A DNA stretch of 61,745 nt from Pimelobacter simplex (GCF_024662235.1 NZ_CP096278.1:1-61745); one strand, 5' to 3'; positions 49,056-57,810 are shown, numbered from the stretch's first letter. Program-made: numbers and translations. Notes: a model not told the origin generated them from the sequence alone.

Positions 49056-50644
49056 CGGTCCTCCCCGGCGGTGTCGCCGCCACCGCGAAGGTGCGGGAGC
49101 CGGCCGGACGCGGCCTCGGTCGACCCGATCGTGTAGTAGCGCTCGTACGCGACGGGGTAGTTCGACGGCGCGATCCCGACGCCGGGCAGCGGAGTGTTGA
49201 GCACCGCGTCGCGAAGCACGGCCACCTCGACCGACTCCTCGGCGGCATAGCCGTCGAGGATCGCGCTGGCGTAACTCTCGGCGCTGCCCGGATCATCCGG
49301 AGGCGCGGTGTCGACGAGGACGACCTCGACGCCGGGGTAGCGCCGCTGCGCCTCGGCCCTGACCGCCGCGGTGACGGCCTGGCGGTACTCGGTCACGTCG
49401 GCAGCCCGAAGCTCGCGGAGGCGCTCCAGGAGGGCGTCGTATGGCGCCTCGGCGGCAGCATGCGCGGCCTCGAGGCGCCGGACCTCCGCGGGGTCGACGC
49501 CGGACTTGATGATCCACGCTCCGGTCATGGAGTAGCCGCGCTCGGCCTCGAGCGCGACCTGCTCCTCGATCCGGGCTAGGAGCCGTTCGGCCTCCGCGGG
49601 GGGCTGCCCGCCGGCGACCGCGCTGTCGTACCAGGCGTCGTAGGAGAACGGCGGAGCGTCGGCGCCCTCGGGATCTTCGGGCACGAAGTTGCCGGCGCCG
49701 TCATGCCGGTAGCACCAGTGCAGGGCGCTGGTGTCGTACGGCGCGGTGGCACGGTCCATGTCCTGACCGATCGCCTCGGCGGCCGCGTCGTAGAGCTCGT
49801 CCCAGCCGAAGTAGTCCAGCAGCCGTGCGGCGTCGACGACGATGCGCAGCGGCTCGGTGCGGTAGTCCATGAGGTTGGTGGCCTCGTCGCCGATCTGGGA
49901 CTCGAGCAGGTCGCGGACCCGCGAGGCTTCCCAGGAGCCGGGTCGGCCCGCGAGCGCGGCCTCGATGCCGCCGGCGTTCGCTGCGGCCGAGGCCAGGGCC
50001 AGGCACACGAACTCGGCCCAGTCGACCGGCTCGGTCTGGTCCGGGTCGGCCTCCCACCGAGCGCCTCCAAGGAGCCCGGCCGCCGGCACGCCAGCGTCGA
50101 CGGGTCGCATGGTCGGTCGGCGCAGCCGACCTGCCTCGGTGAGGATCGCGATCGCGTCCCGCAGCACCGTCTCGTAGGGCCGGGCCGGGCCCCACGTCGA
50201 CGGGGCCGGCAGCACGGTGTTCACGACGCCGTAGGCGAGCGGCTGCGGGGAGGCGTTCGGGATCGGGTCGGGCCGACCGGCCAGCGGGTGGTCGGGAAGC
50301 GGCCGGCCCTCGATCGCCACCCGACCGTCCACGAACGCCACGCCCTCGACCGTGGCGACCTGGACCACGCGGTCGGCGTGCACGAGGACCGCGAGGGCCG
50401 CGTCTGCGAGGGTGGCCAGCTTCGCCTTCCACAGCCCGCGGCCGCGGGTCCACAGCTCGGTCGGGCTCAGCCCGTCGGCGTAGCCGACCAGCTGACGTCC
50501 CAGCGGGTCCGGGGCCGGAGCCGGCCGCTCGGCGGGGATCCGGATCCGGACCACGGTGACGTCGCGTTCCGACGTCCACCGGCCGTTCGCCCGCGGCTGG
50601 GCGGCAGGCGAGGCCGCTGCGGGCGATGCGCTGTCATCGGTCAT
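49052..50644 (-). CDS. Unknown 530-aa protein controlled by a GntR-type region
   Basis: A 530-residue soluble, acidic, Ala-rich protein. ATG 50644 is chosen because a TTGACG/TAGCGT promoter places the transcript start at or next to it; an upstream TTG is less likely. It has no signal peptide and no catalytic motif that could be recognised. The middle and end are helical, with a last part that looks like an alpha/beta domain (RRYPGVEVVLVDTAPPDD). It is divergent from a GntR regulator, which likely controls it. Confidence 0.7.
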   Translation of the reverse strand: MTDDSASPAAASPAAQPRANGRWTSERDVTVVRIRIPAERPAPAPDPLGRQLVGYADGLSPTELWTRGRGLWKAKLATLADAALAVLVHADRVVQVATVEGVAFVDGRVAIEGRPLPDHPLAGRPDPIPNASPQPLAYGVVNTVLPAPSTWGPARPYETVLRDAIAILTEAGRLRRPTMRPVDAGVPAAGLLGGARWEADPDQTEPVDWAEFVCLALASAAANAGGIEAALAGRPGSWEASRVRDLLESQIGDEATNLMDYRTEPLRIVVDAARLLDYFGWDELYDAAAEAIGQDMDRATAPYDTSALHWCYRHDGAGNFVPEDPEGADAPPFSYDAWYDSAVAGGQPPAEAERLLARIEEQVALEAERGYSMTGAWIIKSGVDPAEVRRLEAAHAAAEAPYDALLERLRELRAADVTEYRQAVTAAVRAEAQRRYPGVEVVLVDTAPPDDPGSAESYASAILDGYAAEESVEVAVLRDAVLNTPLPGVGIAPSNYPVAYERYYTIGSTEAASGRLPHLRGGGDTAGEDR

Positions 50645-50645
50645 G

Positions 50646-50680
50646 GACTCGACGCTACGCCCAGCCTGCCCTGTCGTCAA
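50646..50680 (-). promoter_or_regulatory. Strong promoter of a probably leaderless transcript
   Basis: On the minus strand TTGACG (50680-50675), a 17-base gap and TAGCGT (50657-50652) are followed by only seven bases before ATG 50644. The message should therefore start at or beside the AUG and lack a ribosome site. Confidence 0.65.
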
Positions 50681-50704
50681 CTAGTTAACTAATGACGCAA
50701 TGTC

Positions 50705-50718
50705 ATAACGGTTGTTAT
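50705..50718. promoter_or_regulatory. GntR-type operator candidate
   Basis: ATAAC-ggtt-GTTAT is a perfect dyad between the divergent 530-residue-protein and GntR genes. The palindrome TAGTTAACTA lies 15-20 bases to its left (50684-50693). Both are AT-rich islands in a GC-rich plasmid. Confidence 0.55.
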
Positions 50719-50780
50719 CGGCTCCGTGAGCCTTCACTGTCTTCTTTCGATCCAGATAACTGTCCTGTAGTCTTCCGGCC

Positions 50781-51404
50781 ATGACTTCCGACTCCTTCCG
50801 GCCCGTCCCTCAGCGCAAGGCCGTTTACGAGGATCTCCGCCGTCGCATCGCCAGCGCCGAGTGGGCGATCGGCGAGCAGGTGCCGCCGATCGCCGACCTG
50901 CAGCAGCAGTACGACGCCCGCAGCCTCGGCACCGTCCGCGAGGCTCAGCAGCAGCTCGTCGAGGAGGGCATGCTCCGCGCGAAGCAGGGCGTGGGCACCT
51001 TCGTCGTCTCGCACACGCCGGCACGGCGCCCGCGACGTACCGACGCGTCCAGTCTGATCCCGTTGGTCTTGCGCGTCGAGCTCTACGAGGCAGGCCCTGC
51101 CGGGGTCGAGGGCGACTATCTCGCGGTCACGCTCGTCCATGACGATGTCGCGGCGGCCAGCGCACCCTCCGTTGGAGAGCATCTCGCGCCCGGTTCCCTC
51201 GGTGACGCCATGCACGAGCTGATCGGGATGCACCCCGTCATCGCGAAGGTCGAGCACTTCGTGACCTTCGCCGCCGAGGACCGACCTCCTGCGACAACCG
51301 TGGTCGTGCGCCGCCGTAGGCGCGAGACGGCGGCCACGGTCGAGCACCTCCAGGAGCAGCTCCGAGCCTCTGGCTGGATCGTCCGGTGGCACCACTCCAG
51401 CTAA
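50781..51404 (+). CDS. GntR-family transcription regulator
   Basis: A 207-residue protein. The N-terminal winged helix (about 10-80) has AVYEDLRRRIASAEWAIGEQVP, a recognition helix SLGTVREAQQQLVEEGML and RAKQGVGTFV, the GntR signature. The C-terminal 120 residues are beta-rich but do not closely match a known effector domain. TAGTCT lies seven bases before ATG 50781, so this message may also be leaderless. It probably controls itself and the divergent operon; some conjugative plasmids use such proteins (KorSA-like) to restrain transfer. Confidence 0.82.
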   Translation: MTSDSFRPVPQRKAVYEDLRRRIASAEWAIGEQVPPIADLQQQYDARSLGTVREAQQQLVEEGMLRAKQGVGTFVVSHTPARRPRRTDASSLIPLVLRVELYEAGPAGVEGDYLAVTLVHDDVAAASAPSVGEHLAPGSLGDAMHELIGMHPVIAKVEHFVTFAAEDRPPATTVVVRRRRRETAATVEHLQEQLRASGWIVRWHHSS

Positions 51405-51526
51405 CGAAGGCCACCTCTTCTCGGGGTGGCTCGCGGTCGAGGTTGTGTCGGACCGCTGATGCACAGTTGGAGCAAAACCAGATCCTGGGCTGCCGCGCAA
51501 ATTTCGGACAGTGATTAATTGTGTTT

Positions 51527-52408
51527 TTACGCTGCCTGCTGCTGGTTGCAGTACTCGTCGTGGACCTCTTGTGGGGTGCGGTAGCCGAGTGCTGAATGAA
51601 GACGTAGGCGATTATAGCGGAATTCGATGTACCGGGCCACGTCTTTCCTCGCTTCGTCGCGGGTGGGATAGGTCACGCGATTGACCCGTTCGACTTTCAC
51701 CGCTGCGTTGAACGATTCGGCTAACGCGTTATCGAAACAGATCCCAGTTCTACCCACCGACCGGCGAAGATCGAGTCGTGAGGCTGCGCGGGCAAATTCG
51801 TCGCTCATGTATTGCGTTCCGCGATCCGAGTGGATCACACATTGTGATTCCAGGGTGTAGTTGCGTGCGGCCATATCCAATGCCTCGACTACCAAAGAGG
51901 TGCGCATGTGGTCGGCCATGGCGTAGCCGATGCAGGCCTTGGTGGCGCAGTCGATCACCGTCGCCAGGTACAACCAGCCCTCATCCGTGCCGATGTAGGT
52001 GATATCGGAGACGAGTTTGGTTCCCGGCGCGTGGGCGGTGAAGTCGCGTCCGAGGAGGTCGGGCACTGCGGCGGCGTCGCCGGCGATGGTGGTGGTCGGC
52101 CGGGACGGCCGGGGCTGGCACGGCACCAGTCCGAGCTCGCGCATCAGCCCCCGCACCAGCTCCGGGCTGGCGTCCTCGCCCATGCGGCCGAGGGAAGCGT
52201 GGATCCGCCGGTAGCCGTAGGTGGCGTCGGAGTCGTCGAAGACGGCCTCGATCACGGCCTTGAGTCGCTCGCGACGCTGTGCGGTGGCCGAGGCGGGCCG
52301 GTCGGCCCAGTCGTAGAAGCCAGACCGGGACACCCCGGCCCAGGCGCACATCTTGACCACCGGATAGTGCGCCTTCTGCGCGTCGATGAACTCGTATTTC
52401 GCGCTCAC
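51527..52408 (-). CDS. IS3-family transposase OrfB
   Basis: A 293-residue rve/integrase-fold transposase. Catalytic acidic residues lie in VSDITYIG, IHSDRGTQY and NALAESFNAAVK (DDE). The N-terminal HTH_21-like part has TYGYRRIHASLG. It overlaps orfA by four bases (52405-52408); the fused OrfAB is normally made by a -1 frameshift near the orfA end. Intact, so possibly active. Confidence 0.93.
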   Translation of the reverse strand: MSAKYEFIDAQKAHYPVVKMCAWAGVSRSGFYDWADRPASATAQRRERLKAVIEAVFDDSDATYGYRRIHASLGRMGEDASPELVRGLMRELGLVPCQPRPSRPTTTIAGDAAAVPDLLGRDFTAHAPGTKLVSDITYIGTDEGWLYLATVIDCATKACIGYAMADHMRTSLVVEALDMAARNYTLESQCVIHSDRGTQYMSDEFARAASRLDLRRSVGRTGICFDNALAESFNAAVKVERVNRVTYPTRDEARKDVARYIEFRYNRLRLHSALGYRTPQEVHDEYCNQQQAA

Positions 52409-52695
52409 CGATACTCCTGGGCGAAGAAGGCCGCCGCTTTTCCCAAGAACTCGTTACGCATCCGCAGTTCGCGAACTTCACTCTCGAGCTCACGAAGTCG
52501 GGCACGCTCCGATATCGACAGTGGCGACTCTTCCTCGGGGTTCGCCTCCCGGTACTTCGCGCACCAGTTTCCCAGCGTGCCTTCATTGACGTGGATCTCG
52601 CGGGCGACCTCGGCGATCGAACGAGACGACTCGATCACCATTTTCACGGCCTCGTCCTTGAACTCAGGCGTGAACTTTCGACGCTTTTCCGGCAT
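52405..52695 (-). CDS. IS3-family transposase OrfA
   Basis: A 96-residue protein with a helix-turn-helix (FTPEFKDEAVKMVIE, SIAEVAREIHVNEGTLGNW) and a leucine-zipper helix (SERARLRELESEVRELRMRN), the standard IS3 OrfA layout. ATG 52695 has GGAGG ten bases upstream. Pairs with OrfB. Confidence 0.92.
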   Translation of the reverse strand: MPEKRRKFTPEFKDEAVKMVIESSRSIAEVAREIHVNEGTLGNWCAKYREANPEEESPLSISERARLRELESEVRELRMRNEFLGKAAAFFAQEYR

Positions 52696-52788
52696 TAACT
52701 AGTTACCTCCATTTCGGAATGGACCTTATTTGATCCACTGTCCGAAATGTCTGAGGCACGCCATCCCGTATCGGACAGGGTGGTAGCG

Positions 52789-52828
52789 ATGGGCGGTACT
52801 AGAAGGCCGGGAACATGGCGCCGCATTG
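52789..52828 (+). pseudogene. 5' end of a gene split by IS256 element #3 (reconstruction)
   Basis: When element #3 and one copy of its target duplication are removed, the frame of 54264-54658 extends back to ATG 52789 and gives a 144-residue protein starting MGGTRRPGTWRRIGRAL. The 5' part is only 40 bases and has no clear ribosome site. The upstream DNA belongs to the IS3 element, so the true start may have been lost earlier. Confidence 0.45.
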
Positions 52829-54255
52829 GGTCAAGTCCCGGCTAGTGGTGTAGCGCTGTGTTCCTTCGCTGGGGGGTTCAGGCAGTGAGTGCTGGCAGTT
52901 GGTCGGCTCCGATCTCGGTGTCGGTGGTGGGGATGGGGTTGACGCGGCAGCGGGCGAGGACTTCGAGTCCGAGGTATCGGCGGCCTTCGGCCCATTCGTC
53001 GGTCTGCTCGGCCAAGACCGCGCCGACGAGGCGCACGATGGCCTCGCGGGTGGGGAAGATCCCGACGGCGTCGGTGCGGCGGCGGATCTCGCGGTTGAGT
53101 CGTTCGGCGGGGTTGTTGGACCAGATCTGGGTCCACACGTCCTTGGGGAATTCGGTGAACGCGAGGATGTCCGCACGCGCTTGGTCGAGGTGGTCGTGGA
53201 CCTCGGGGAGCTTGCCGTCGACGTAGTCCAGCAGCCGGTCGAACTGGGCGTGCACCGCCGGCCGGTCGGGCTGGTCGTAGACGCTGTGCAGCATCGCCTT
53301 GACCGCCGGCCACATCGACTTCGGCGTCACCGACATGAGGTTCGCTGCGTAGTGGGTGCGGCACCGTTGCCAGGCCGCGCCAGCCAGGTTCGCTGCGACC
53401 GCCTCGACCAGACCGGGGTGGGCGTCGCTGGTCACGAGCCGTACCCCGGACAGGCCGCGGGCGACCAGGTCGGCGAAGAACTCGTTCCACGCCGCACCGG
53501 TCTCGGCGGTGGCCACCCGCATCCCCAGGACCTCGCGGTGGCCATCGCCGTTCACGCCGGTGGCCAGCAACACCGCGGCGTTGATCACCCGGCCGCCCTC
53601 GCGGACCTTCATCGTCAACGCATCGGCGGCGACGAAGGTGAACGGGCCAGCGGCATCGAGGGGACGGTGGCGGAACTGCTCGACGTGCTCGTCGAGCTCG
53701 GCGGCCATCCGCGAGACCTGCGACTTCGACAGCGAGTCGATGCCGAGGGTCTTGACCAGCTTGTCCATCCGCCGCGTGCTAACGCCGGCGAGGTAGCAGT
53801 CCGCTACCACGGTGATCAGCGCGGTCTCGGCTCGCTTGCGGCGCTCGAGCAACCATTCGGGGAAGTAGGTGCCCTTGCGGAGCTTGGGGATCGCCACATC
53901 GATCGTGCCGACGCGGGTGTCGAGGTCGCGGTGGCGGTAGCCGTTGCGCTGCGCGACCCGGCCTGGGGTGGGGCGGCCGTACTCGGCGCCGACCACGGCG
54001 TCGGCGTCCGCGGACAGCAGGGCGTTGATCATCGTCTGCAGCAGCTGGCGCATCAGATCTGGCGACGCTTCGGCGAGGGCTTCACCGAGCAGGCGTGCAG
54101 GGTCGACAATGTGAGGAGCGGTCATCGTGATGACTCCGTTCGAGAGTGCTGTGAGAGGTTCACTCGAAGGATCACGCGGTGGCCGCTGCTTCGTCATCCG
54201 TACTCGCCGGTGACGATCTCGGCGACCGCGCTACACCACTATCGGGGACTCAACT
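52829..54255 (-). mobile_element. IS256-family insertion sequence #3 (1427 bp)
   Basis: Ends GGTCAAGTCCCGGCTAGTGG and, reversed, AGTTGAGTCCCCGATAGTGG, then GTGTAGCGC on both sides. The 8-bp target duplication CCGCATTG is at 52821-52828 and 54256-54263. Close relative of element #1 by ends, length and protein. Confidence 0.92.
52878..54125 (-). CDS. IS256-family transposase #3
   Basis: A 415-residue DDE transposase from ATG 54125 (MTAPHIVDPARLLGEALAEA), collinear with the transposase at 36876 and sharing NGYRHRDLDTRVGT, RRMDKLVKTLGI, TSDAHPGLVEA and WSNNPAERLNREIRRR. An upstream start at 54197 is less likely. Intact. Confidence 0.92.
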   Translation of the reverse strand: MTAPHIVDPARLLGEALAEASPDLMRQLLQTMINALLSADADAVVGAEYGRPTPGRVAQRNGYRHRDLDTRVGTIDVAIPKLRKGTYFPEWLLERRKRAETALITVVADCYLAGVSTRRMDKLVKTLGIDSLSKSQVSRMAAELDEHVEQFRHRPLDAAGPFTFVAADALTMKVREGGRVINAAVLLATGVNGDGHREVLGMRVATAETGAAWNEFFADLVARGLSGVRLVTSDAHPGLVEAVAANLAGAAWQRCRTHYAANLMSVTPKSMWPAVKAMLHSVYDQPDRPAVHAQFDRLLDYVDGKLPEVHDHLDQARADILAFTEFPKDVWTQIWSNNPAERLNREIRRRTDAVGIFPTREAIVRLVGAVLAEQTDEWAEGRRYLGLEVLARCRVNPIPTTDTEIGADQLPALTA

Positions 54256-54263
54256 CCGCATTG

Positions 54264-54658
54264 GTCGCGCTCTAGCGTCTCCTGTCGAGGGCTACCGTGT
54301 TCGCGTGCCCCTCGCGGAACTCGAGGTGCTGGCACCTCGTGTTCCGGCCTCGGGGGCTGGCACTCGTGAAGAGCTGCTTGCAAGTGTCCTGTGGGAGGCG
54401 TGCGCGGAGGCCGCGGTTCATAACCGTGAGAACGCTCGGGCCACGCGCGCCGGGGCGCTCCCCAGTGAGCGGCTCGTCGCCCGGCTCCTGCGGCGCTCTC
54501 ACGCCGAGTGGCACGACTACGGCACTTGGCTCTTCACCACCTACAACAGGTTGGCCGCCGGGGCGCCGGCGGAGTTCATCGAGCAGGCCTGGAAGTCGAG
54601 GCATGCTCGTCTCGAACACATCAAGCCGCGCGAGACCCCGGCGCGACGCCTGCCCTAG
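54264..54658 (+). pseudogene. Gene remnant downstream of IS256 element #3
   Basis: This frame is open from inside the element to 54658 and encodes about 130 real-looking residues: VRVPLAELEVLAPRVP, EELLASVLWEACAEAAV, then SHAEWHDYGTWLFTTYNRLAAG and KSRHARLEHIKP. A helical protein, not recognised. It may still be expressed from inside the element. A dyad, CCGTTCAG-g-CTGAACGG, follows the stop (54674-54690) and could be a terminator. Confidence 0.6.
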
Positions 54659-54810
54659 CAGCCGATGGTGCCGTTCAGGCTGAACGGCTGCTGTAGCGCG
54701 GCGGCCGCGGTCGGAGGCCCCGGGACGTACTGGATCGTCGACGTCACGGGGCGTCGGGGTTCGGCCACCGCCGCGAGATCTACAAGTGAGGGCGCAGAGT
54801 TCGGAGCCCC

Positions 54811-55701
54811 TTACCGGAGACGCCGCCGTCGGGCGATCGCAGCGAGATCGACGACGATCGCGCCCGACTCCCAGCACTCCGTCCACCCAGCTTGGGGGAA
54901 CTCTGCTTCGCTGAGGCGTGCGCGATGCGCTGCGGTGGCTTCCAGCACCGCGCGTTCCAGGCGTCGAGCTGTGTGCCAGTCCTGGAGTTGGATGCACTGC
55001 ACCACGCGCCCGCCCTGTCGCTGGTGTTGGTTGAGTCGGTGGTCGTTGAGGCAGTGAGTGATGCCGACCTTGAACACCTCAAGGTGCTCGAACTCGACGA
55101 CGTAGACGCGGTGCGGGAGGTTCTGGAAGCGATGCTTCCTGTCGCACAGCGGACACTCAGCCGGGTCATGCTGCACGGCGGCCCACCTACGGATGCTCTG
55201 GACGATCCGCGGTCCTCCAGGAACTGGGTCACCGCCTGCGTCGACGATCTCGTAGAGGCGCGTGCTCCCGTCTGGTCCGCCGCGCCAGATCTCCACGACT
55301 CCGTAGCGCCGGCCATCGCGGCAGGCTTCGAACCAGTGCTGCCCTGTGCTCGTGCCGGGGATCGGGCCGTCCAGGAGAATCCCACGGCGAGACCGATCGT
55401 CATCGGGCGGCGCGTTGTCGCAGTCGTGGTCCGGGGTCGCGATCGCCCACTTTCGGTAGGCATCGAAGGTGGGGGCGCGGGGCGCTCCGGGCACGGCGAT
55501 ACCCGTGTTGTCGACGAGCTCGTAGAGACGACCGTCGCCGCGGGGGCCACCGCGCCAGACCTCCACGATCCCGTAGCGGCGGCCGTCGCGCAGCGCCTCG
55601 ATCCATCGGAGCCCGACTCCGGTCCCAGGGATCGGCCCCCTGCGCACGACGCCGCACCGGGCACGGACGACCGGGCACGATGGATCGTAGGGAGCGCTCA
55701 C
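54811..55701 (-). CDS. GIY-YIG nuclease-like protein with a duplicated N-terminal domain
   Basis: A 296-residue protein. Two tandem units of about 85 residues each share GPIPGT, then GRRYGIVEVWRGGP or GRRYGVVEIWRGGP, then LYELVD or LYEIVD. A CPLCDRKH segment follows, then a GIY-YIG-like domain (about 195-285): VYVVEF, FKVGIT, an Arg/His helix, and a Glu in RRLERAVLEA. GIY-YIG enzymes cut DNA in repair, mobility and restriction. The repeats may be binding modules. ATG 55701 overlaps the upstream stop (ATGA). It is the last gene of the minus-strand region that continues from the transfer genes. Confidence 0.72.
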   Translation of the reverse strand: MSAPYDPSCPVVRARCGVVRRGPIPGTGVGLRWIEALRDGRRYGIVEVWRGGPRGDGRLYELVDNTGIAVPGAPRAPTFDAYRKWAIATPDHDCDNAPPDDDRSRRGILLDGPIPGTSTGQHWFEACRDGRRYGVVEIWRGGPDGSTRLYEIVDAGGDPVPGGPRIVQSIRRWAAVQHDPAECPLCDRKHRFQNLPHRVYVVEFEHLEVFKVGITHCLNDHRLNQHQRQGGRVVQCIQLQDWHTARRLERAVLEATAAHRARLSEAEFPQAGWTECWESGAIVVDLAAIARRRRLR

Positions 55702-55982
55702 TGTTCGAGAACCCTCACGGGTACCTGCATCAGGTCGAGGCCGAAAGCCACGGCCCGGGCGGCGCCGTTCGGCTCGCGGCTCGGGACCACTACCGCAACG
55801 ATCGGGTGGCCCGGCCGGAGGACGAGGGCTGCGTTGCTGGCACCCTCCCCAGCCAGCTCGACGAGGTCGACGGCGCCTGTTGCTGCGTCTCGGACCTCGA
55901 AGCGGAGAACGTCTCGGCCGTTCTCGATCGTGAGGATCGGCCGGTCCTCGACGGTGCCCTGCAGCGTCACTAGCTCGACCAT
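55698..55982 (-). CDS. Small beta-rich protein (OB-fold-like) coupled to the GIY-YIG gene
   Basis: A 94-residue protein. The strand pattern VELVTLQGTVEDRPILTIE, DVLRFEVRD, LVLRPGHPIVAVVVP, ARAVAFGLDL resembles the OB-fold of small SSB-like proteins, but key aromatic residues are few. ATG 55982; the stop overlaps the next start. Perhaps a single-strand or substrate-binding partner of the nuclease-like protein. Confidence 0.6.
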   Translation of the reverse strand: MVELVTLQGTVEDRPILTIENGRDVLRFEVRDAATGAVDLVELAGEGASNAALVLRPGHPIVAVVVPSREPNGAARAVAFGLDLMQVPVRVLEQ

Positions 55983-56011
55983 CGCGGTACGCCCTTCGCG
56001 ACCTGGTCGTT

Positions 56012-56329
56012 CTAGTAGCCGAAGGCGGCGGTCAGGATCGCGAGGCCCTGCCCAAGGCCCACGAGGGCCAACAGGACCAAGTTCTCCCGGGTCCGAGGGA
56101 CGATGCGCCACCGTAGGGCGAGCGCCCACGCCAGGACGAGGACGCCGAGGATCAGGGAAGCCATGAGTCCCGCGGACGCATCGGTGAGCAGGGCAACCGG
56201 AGCGACCGCGACGGTCAGAGGGACGCACGCGACCGCGAGAATTTGCAGCCGCTTCCGCCACCTCCCACGCTCCTCAGGGCTGAGGTCTCTGGGGCTCACG
56301 CGTGATCCAACATCTGATGTAACTCCCAT
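56012..56329 (-). CDS. Small membrane protein (105 aa)
   Basis: A 105-residue protein with a charged N-terminal arm (PRDLSPEERGRWRKRLQ) and three hydrophobic helices (about 28-48, 54-72, 84-104). No family was recognised. Same strand as its neighbours, between the TPR regulator and the OB-like gene. Confidence 0.6.
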   Translation of the reverse strand: MGVTSDVGSRVSPRDLSPEERGRWRKRLQILAVACVPLTVAVAPVALLTDASAGLMASLILGVLVLAWALALRWRIVPRTRENLVLLALVGLGQGLAILTAAFGY

Positions 56330-56383
56330 AGAGGTCGATACTGCTCGAAGGGTCCGACAGAACCCGTCCGCTCCGGTTCGATG

Positions 56384-57730
56384 CTAGGGCCGGGCGGTCA
56401 GTGACGCGGCTGCTCGGTACGCGATCCGCGCCCGGTCGCCGTCGTCGCGGTCATCGTGCAGCGCGCCAAGTCCATACCAGACCTGAGCGGCCGCTCCGCG
56501 CTCGTCGACGGGGACCTGGTCGGGATCGCCCAGCGCGGTAGCGGCGGCATCGAAGTTCAAGACCGCCGCCTCGAGACGGCCGGCACGCTGGTCGATCTCG
56601 CCCCGCACGACCAGGCAGGAGGCCCTCACGACGTCGTCGACGAGCGCGTCGTGGCTGGCGCCCTCGAGCACCTCCAGGGCCGCGTCGTCGTCGCCAGCGG
56701 CGACCGCTGCCCGTGCAAGGAGCGCCCGGACCGCCTCGACCCTGGCCGGCATCGCCTCGGTCTCGATGAGCGTCTGCAGGACTGTCGCGAGCGTCTCCTG
56801 CGCCGAGAACCCAGGGACCGCCTTCTCGTCGACGAGCAGCAGCTCGCCGACGACGGCGAGATGCTCGGCCCTCACGCGAGCGCGCGTGGCCTCGGCTTCC
56901 ACTTCGGCGGCGGAGCGTGCGTAGGTGGCGGCCAGGTGGGTCTCGCCCGAGGCGAGTACCTTCGCGGCGGCGTCGCGGTAGGCGACGGCGAGGTCACGCT
57001 TGCTCGCGGCCGGCATTGCTCGACGAGCAACTGTGGTCGCCGCGCCGTAGTCGCGACGGGCCAGGTGGACCCTGGCCAGCCGCGTCGCGAGCATCCGGGC
57101 CTCCGGCGCGGCCGCGAGACCGACGGCCTCGAGGCGAGCCAGGGCGGCTTCCCCCGTCTCGACCGCTGCTCCGAGACGGCCGGCGCGGAGCAGCGCGTCG
57201 ACCAGCAGCGGCGCGGCCGCTGTGCACCAGGCGGCCAGGGGGTCGTTGGCGGGCGCGTCCACGATCGCGTGCAGCTCGTCGATCGCGCCGTCGACGTCGC
57301 CGTCGGCCAGCCTTGTTGCTGCCTGGAGGAAGGTGACCTCGCCCTGGACCGCGGTGTCGCCGGTGCCGACCAGGAGCGCGCCCGCGGCGCCGAGGGTCTG
57401 CTGCGCACTGGCAAGCTCGCCAGTACGCAGCAGGTAGGGCACCTCTGCCAGGCGCACGGCGATCGCTCCGCGCTCGCTGTCCAGCCCTGTGAGGAGCTGC
57501 TCGGTGCTCACGCCGAGACGAGCGGCGATCCGCTCCAGGAGGTTGAACTCAGGACGTCGCTCCCCTGACTCGATCCGCGACAGGTAGGCCGCCGAGACGT
57601 CGCCGCCGACGACATCAGCCTGGGTCAGCCCGGCAGCTCTGCGGGCCGTCTTGATGTTGTGGCCGAGTACGGCCGCGTCGATCATCTCGTGCATCGCGAC
57701 GAGGTCGTAGCGGGTAGTGACCGCGTTCAT
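56384..57730 (-). CDS. XRE-type HTH regulator with TPR-like domain
   Basis: A 448-residue protein from ATG 57730 (AAAGGGA upstream). HTH_3 domain about 20-80 (ARRAAGLTQADVVGGDVSAAYLSRIESGERRPEFNLLERIAARLGVS). The remaining about 365 residues are Ala/Leu-rich helical hairpins with TPR-like repeats. This build is that of peptide-sensing RRNPP-like regulators and of actinobacterial developmental regulators. It may tune transfer in response to a signal; no peptide gene was identified next to it. Confidence 0.78.
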   Translation of the reverse strand: MNAVTTRYDLVAMHEMIDAAVLGHNIKTARRAAGLTQADVVGGDVSAAYLSRIESGERRPEFNLLERIAARLGVSTEQLLTGLDSERGAIAVRLAEVPYLLRTGELASAQQTLGAAGALLVGTGDTAVQGEVTFLQAATRLADGDVDGAIDELHAIVDAPANDPLAAWCTAAAPLLVDALLRAGRLGAAVETGEAALARLEAVGLAAAPEARMLATRLARVHLARRDYGAATTVARRAMPAASKRDLAVAYRDAAAKVLASGETHLAATYARSAAEVEAEATRARVRAEHLAVVGELLLVDEKAVPGFSAQETLATVLQTLIETEAMPARVEAVRALLARAAVAAGDDDAALEVLEGASHDALVDDVVRASCLVVRGEIDQRAGRLEAAVLNFDAAATALGDPDQVPVDERGAAAQVWYGLGALHDDRDDGDRARIAYRAAASLTARP

Positions 57731-57810
57731 GCTGGTGATCCCTTTCGGTTCGTTCGACGTCCCGAAGGCCCCCATTCGCGCCAGGCCCTCGGTACATCGG
57801 GGTGTTTGCT

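Larger units (their letters stand above)
51501..52748 (-). mobile_element. IS3-family insertion sequence (about 1248 bp)
   Basis: The ends ATTTCGGACAGTG (51501-51513) and CACTGTCCGAAAT (52736-52748) are perfect 13-bp inverted repeats. It holds orfA and orfB on the minus strand in the usual overlapping order. No target duplication could be found, so the ends may have been altered or the element may have moved by recombination. GC content is lower than around it. Confidence 0.9.

Noticed and set aside
51495..52755. Target duplication around the IS3 element
   Set aside because: The bases outside the 13-bp ends (GCAA on the left, GTCT on the right) do not match at 3, 4 or 5 bp.
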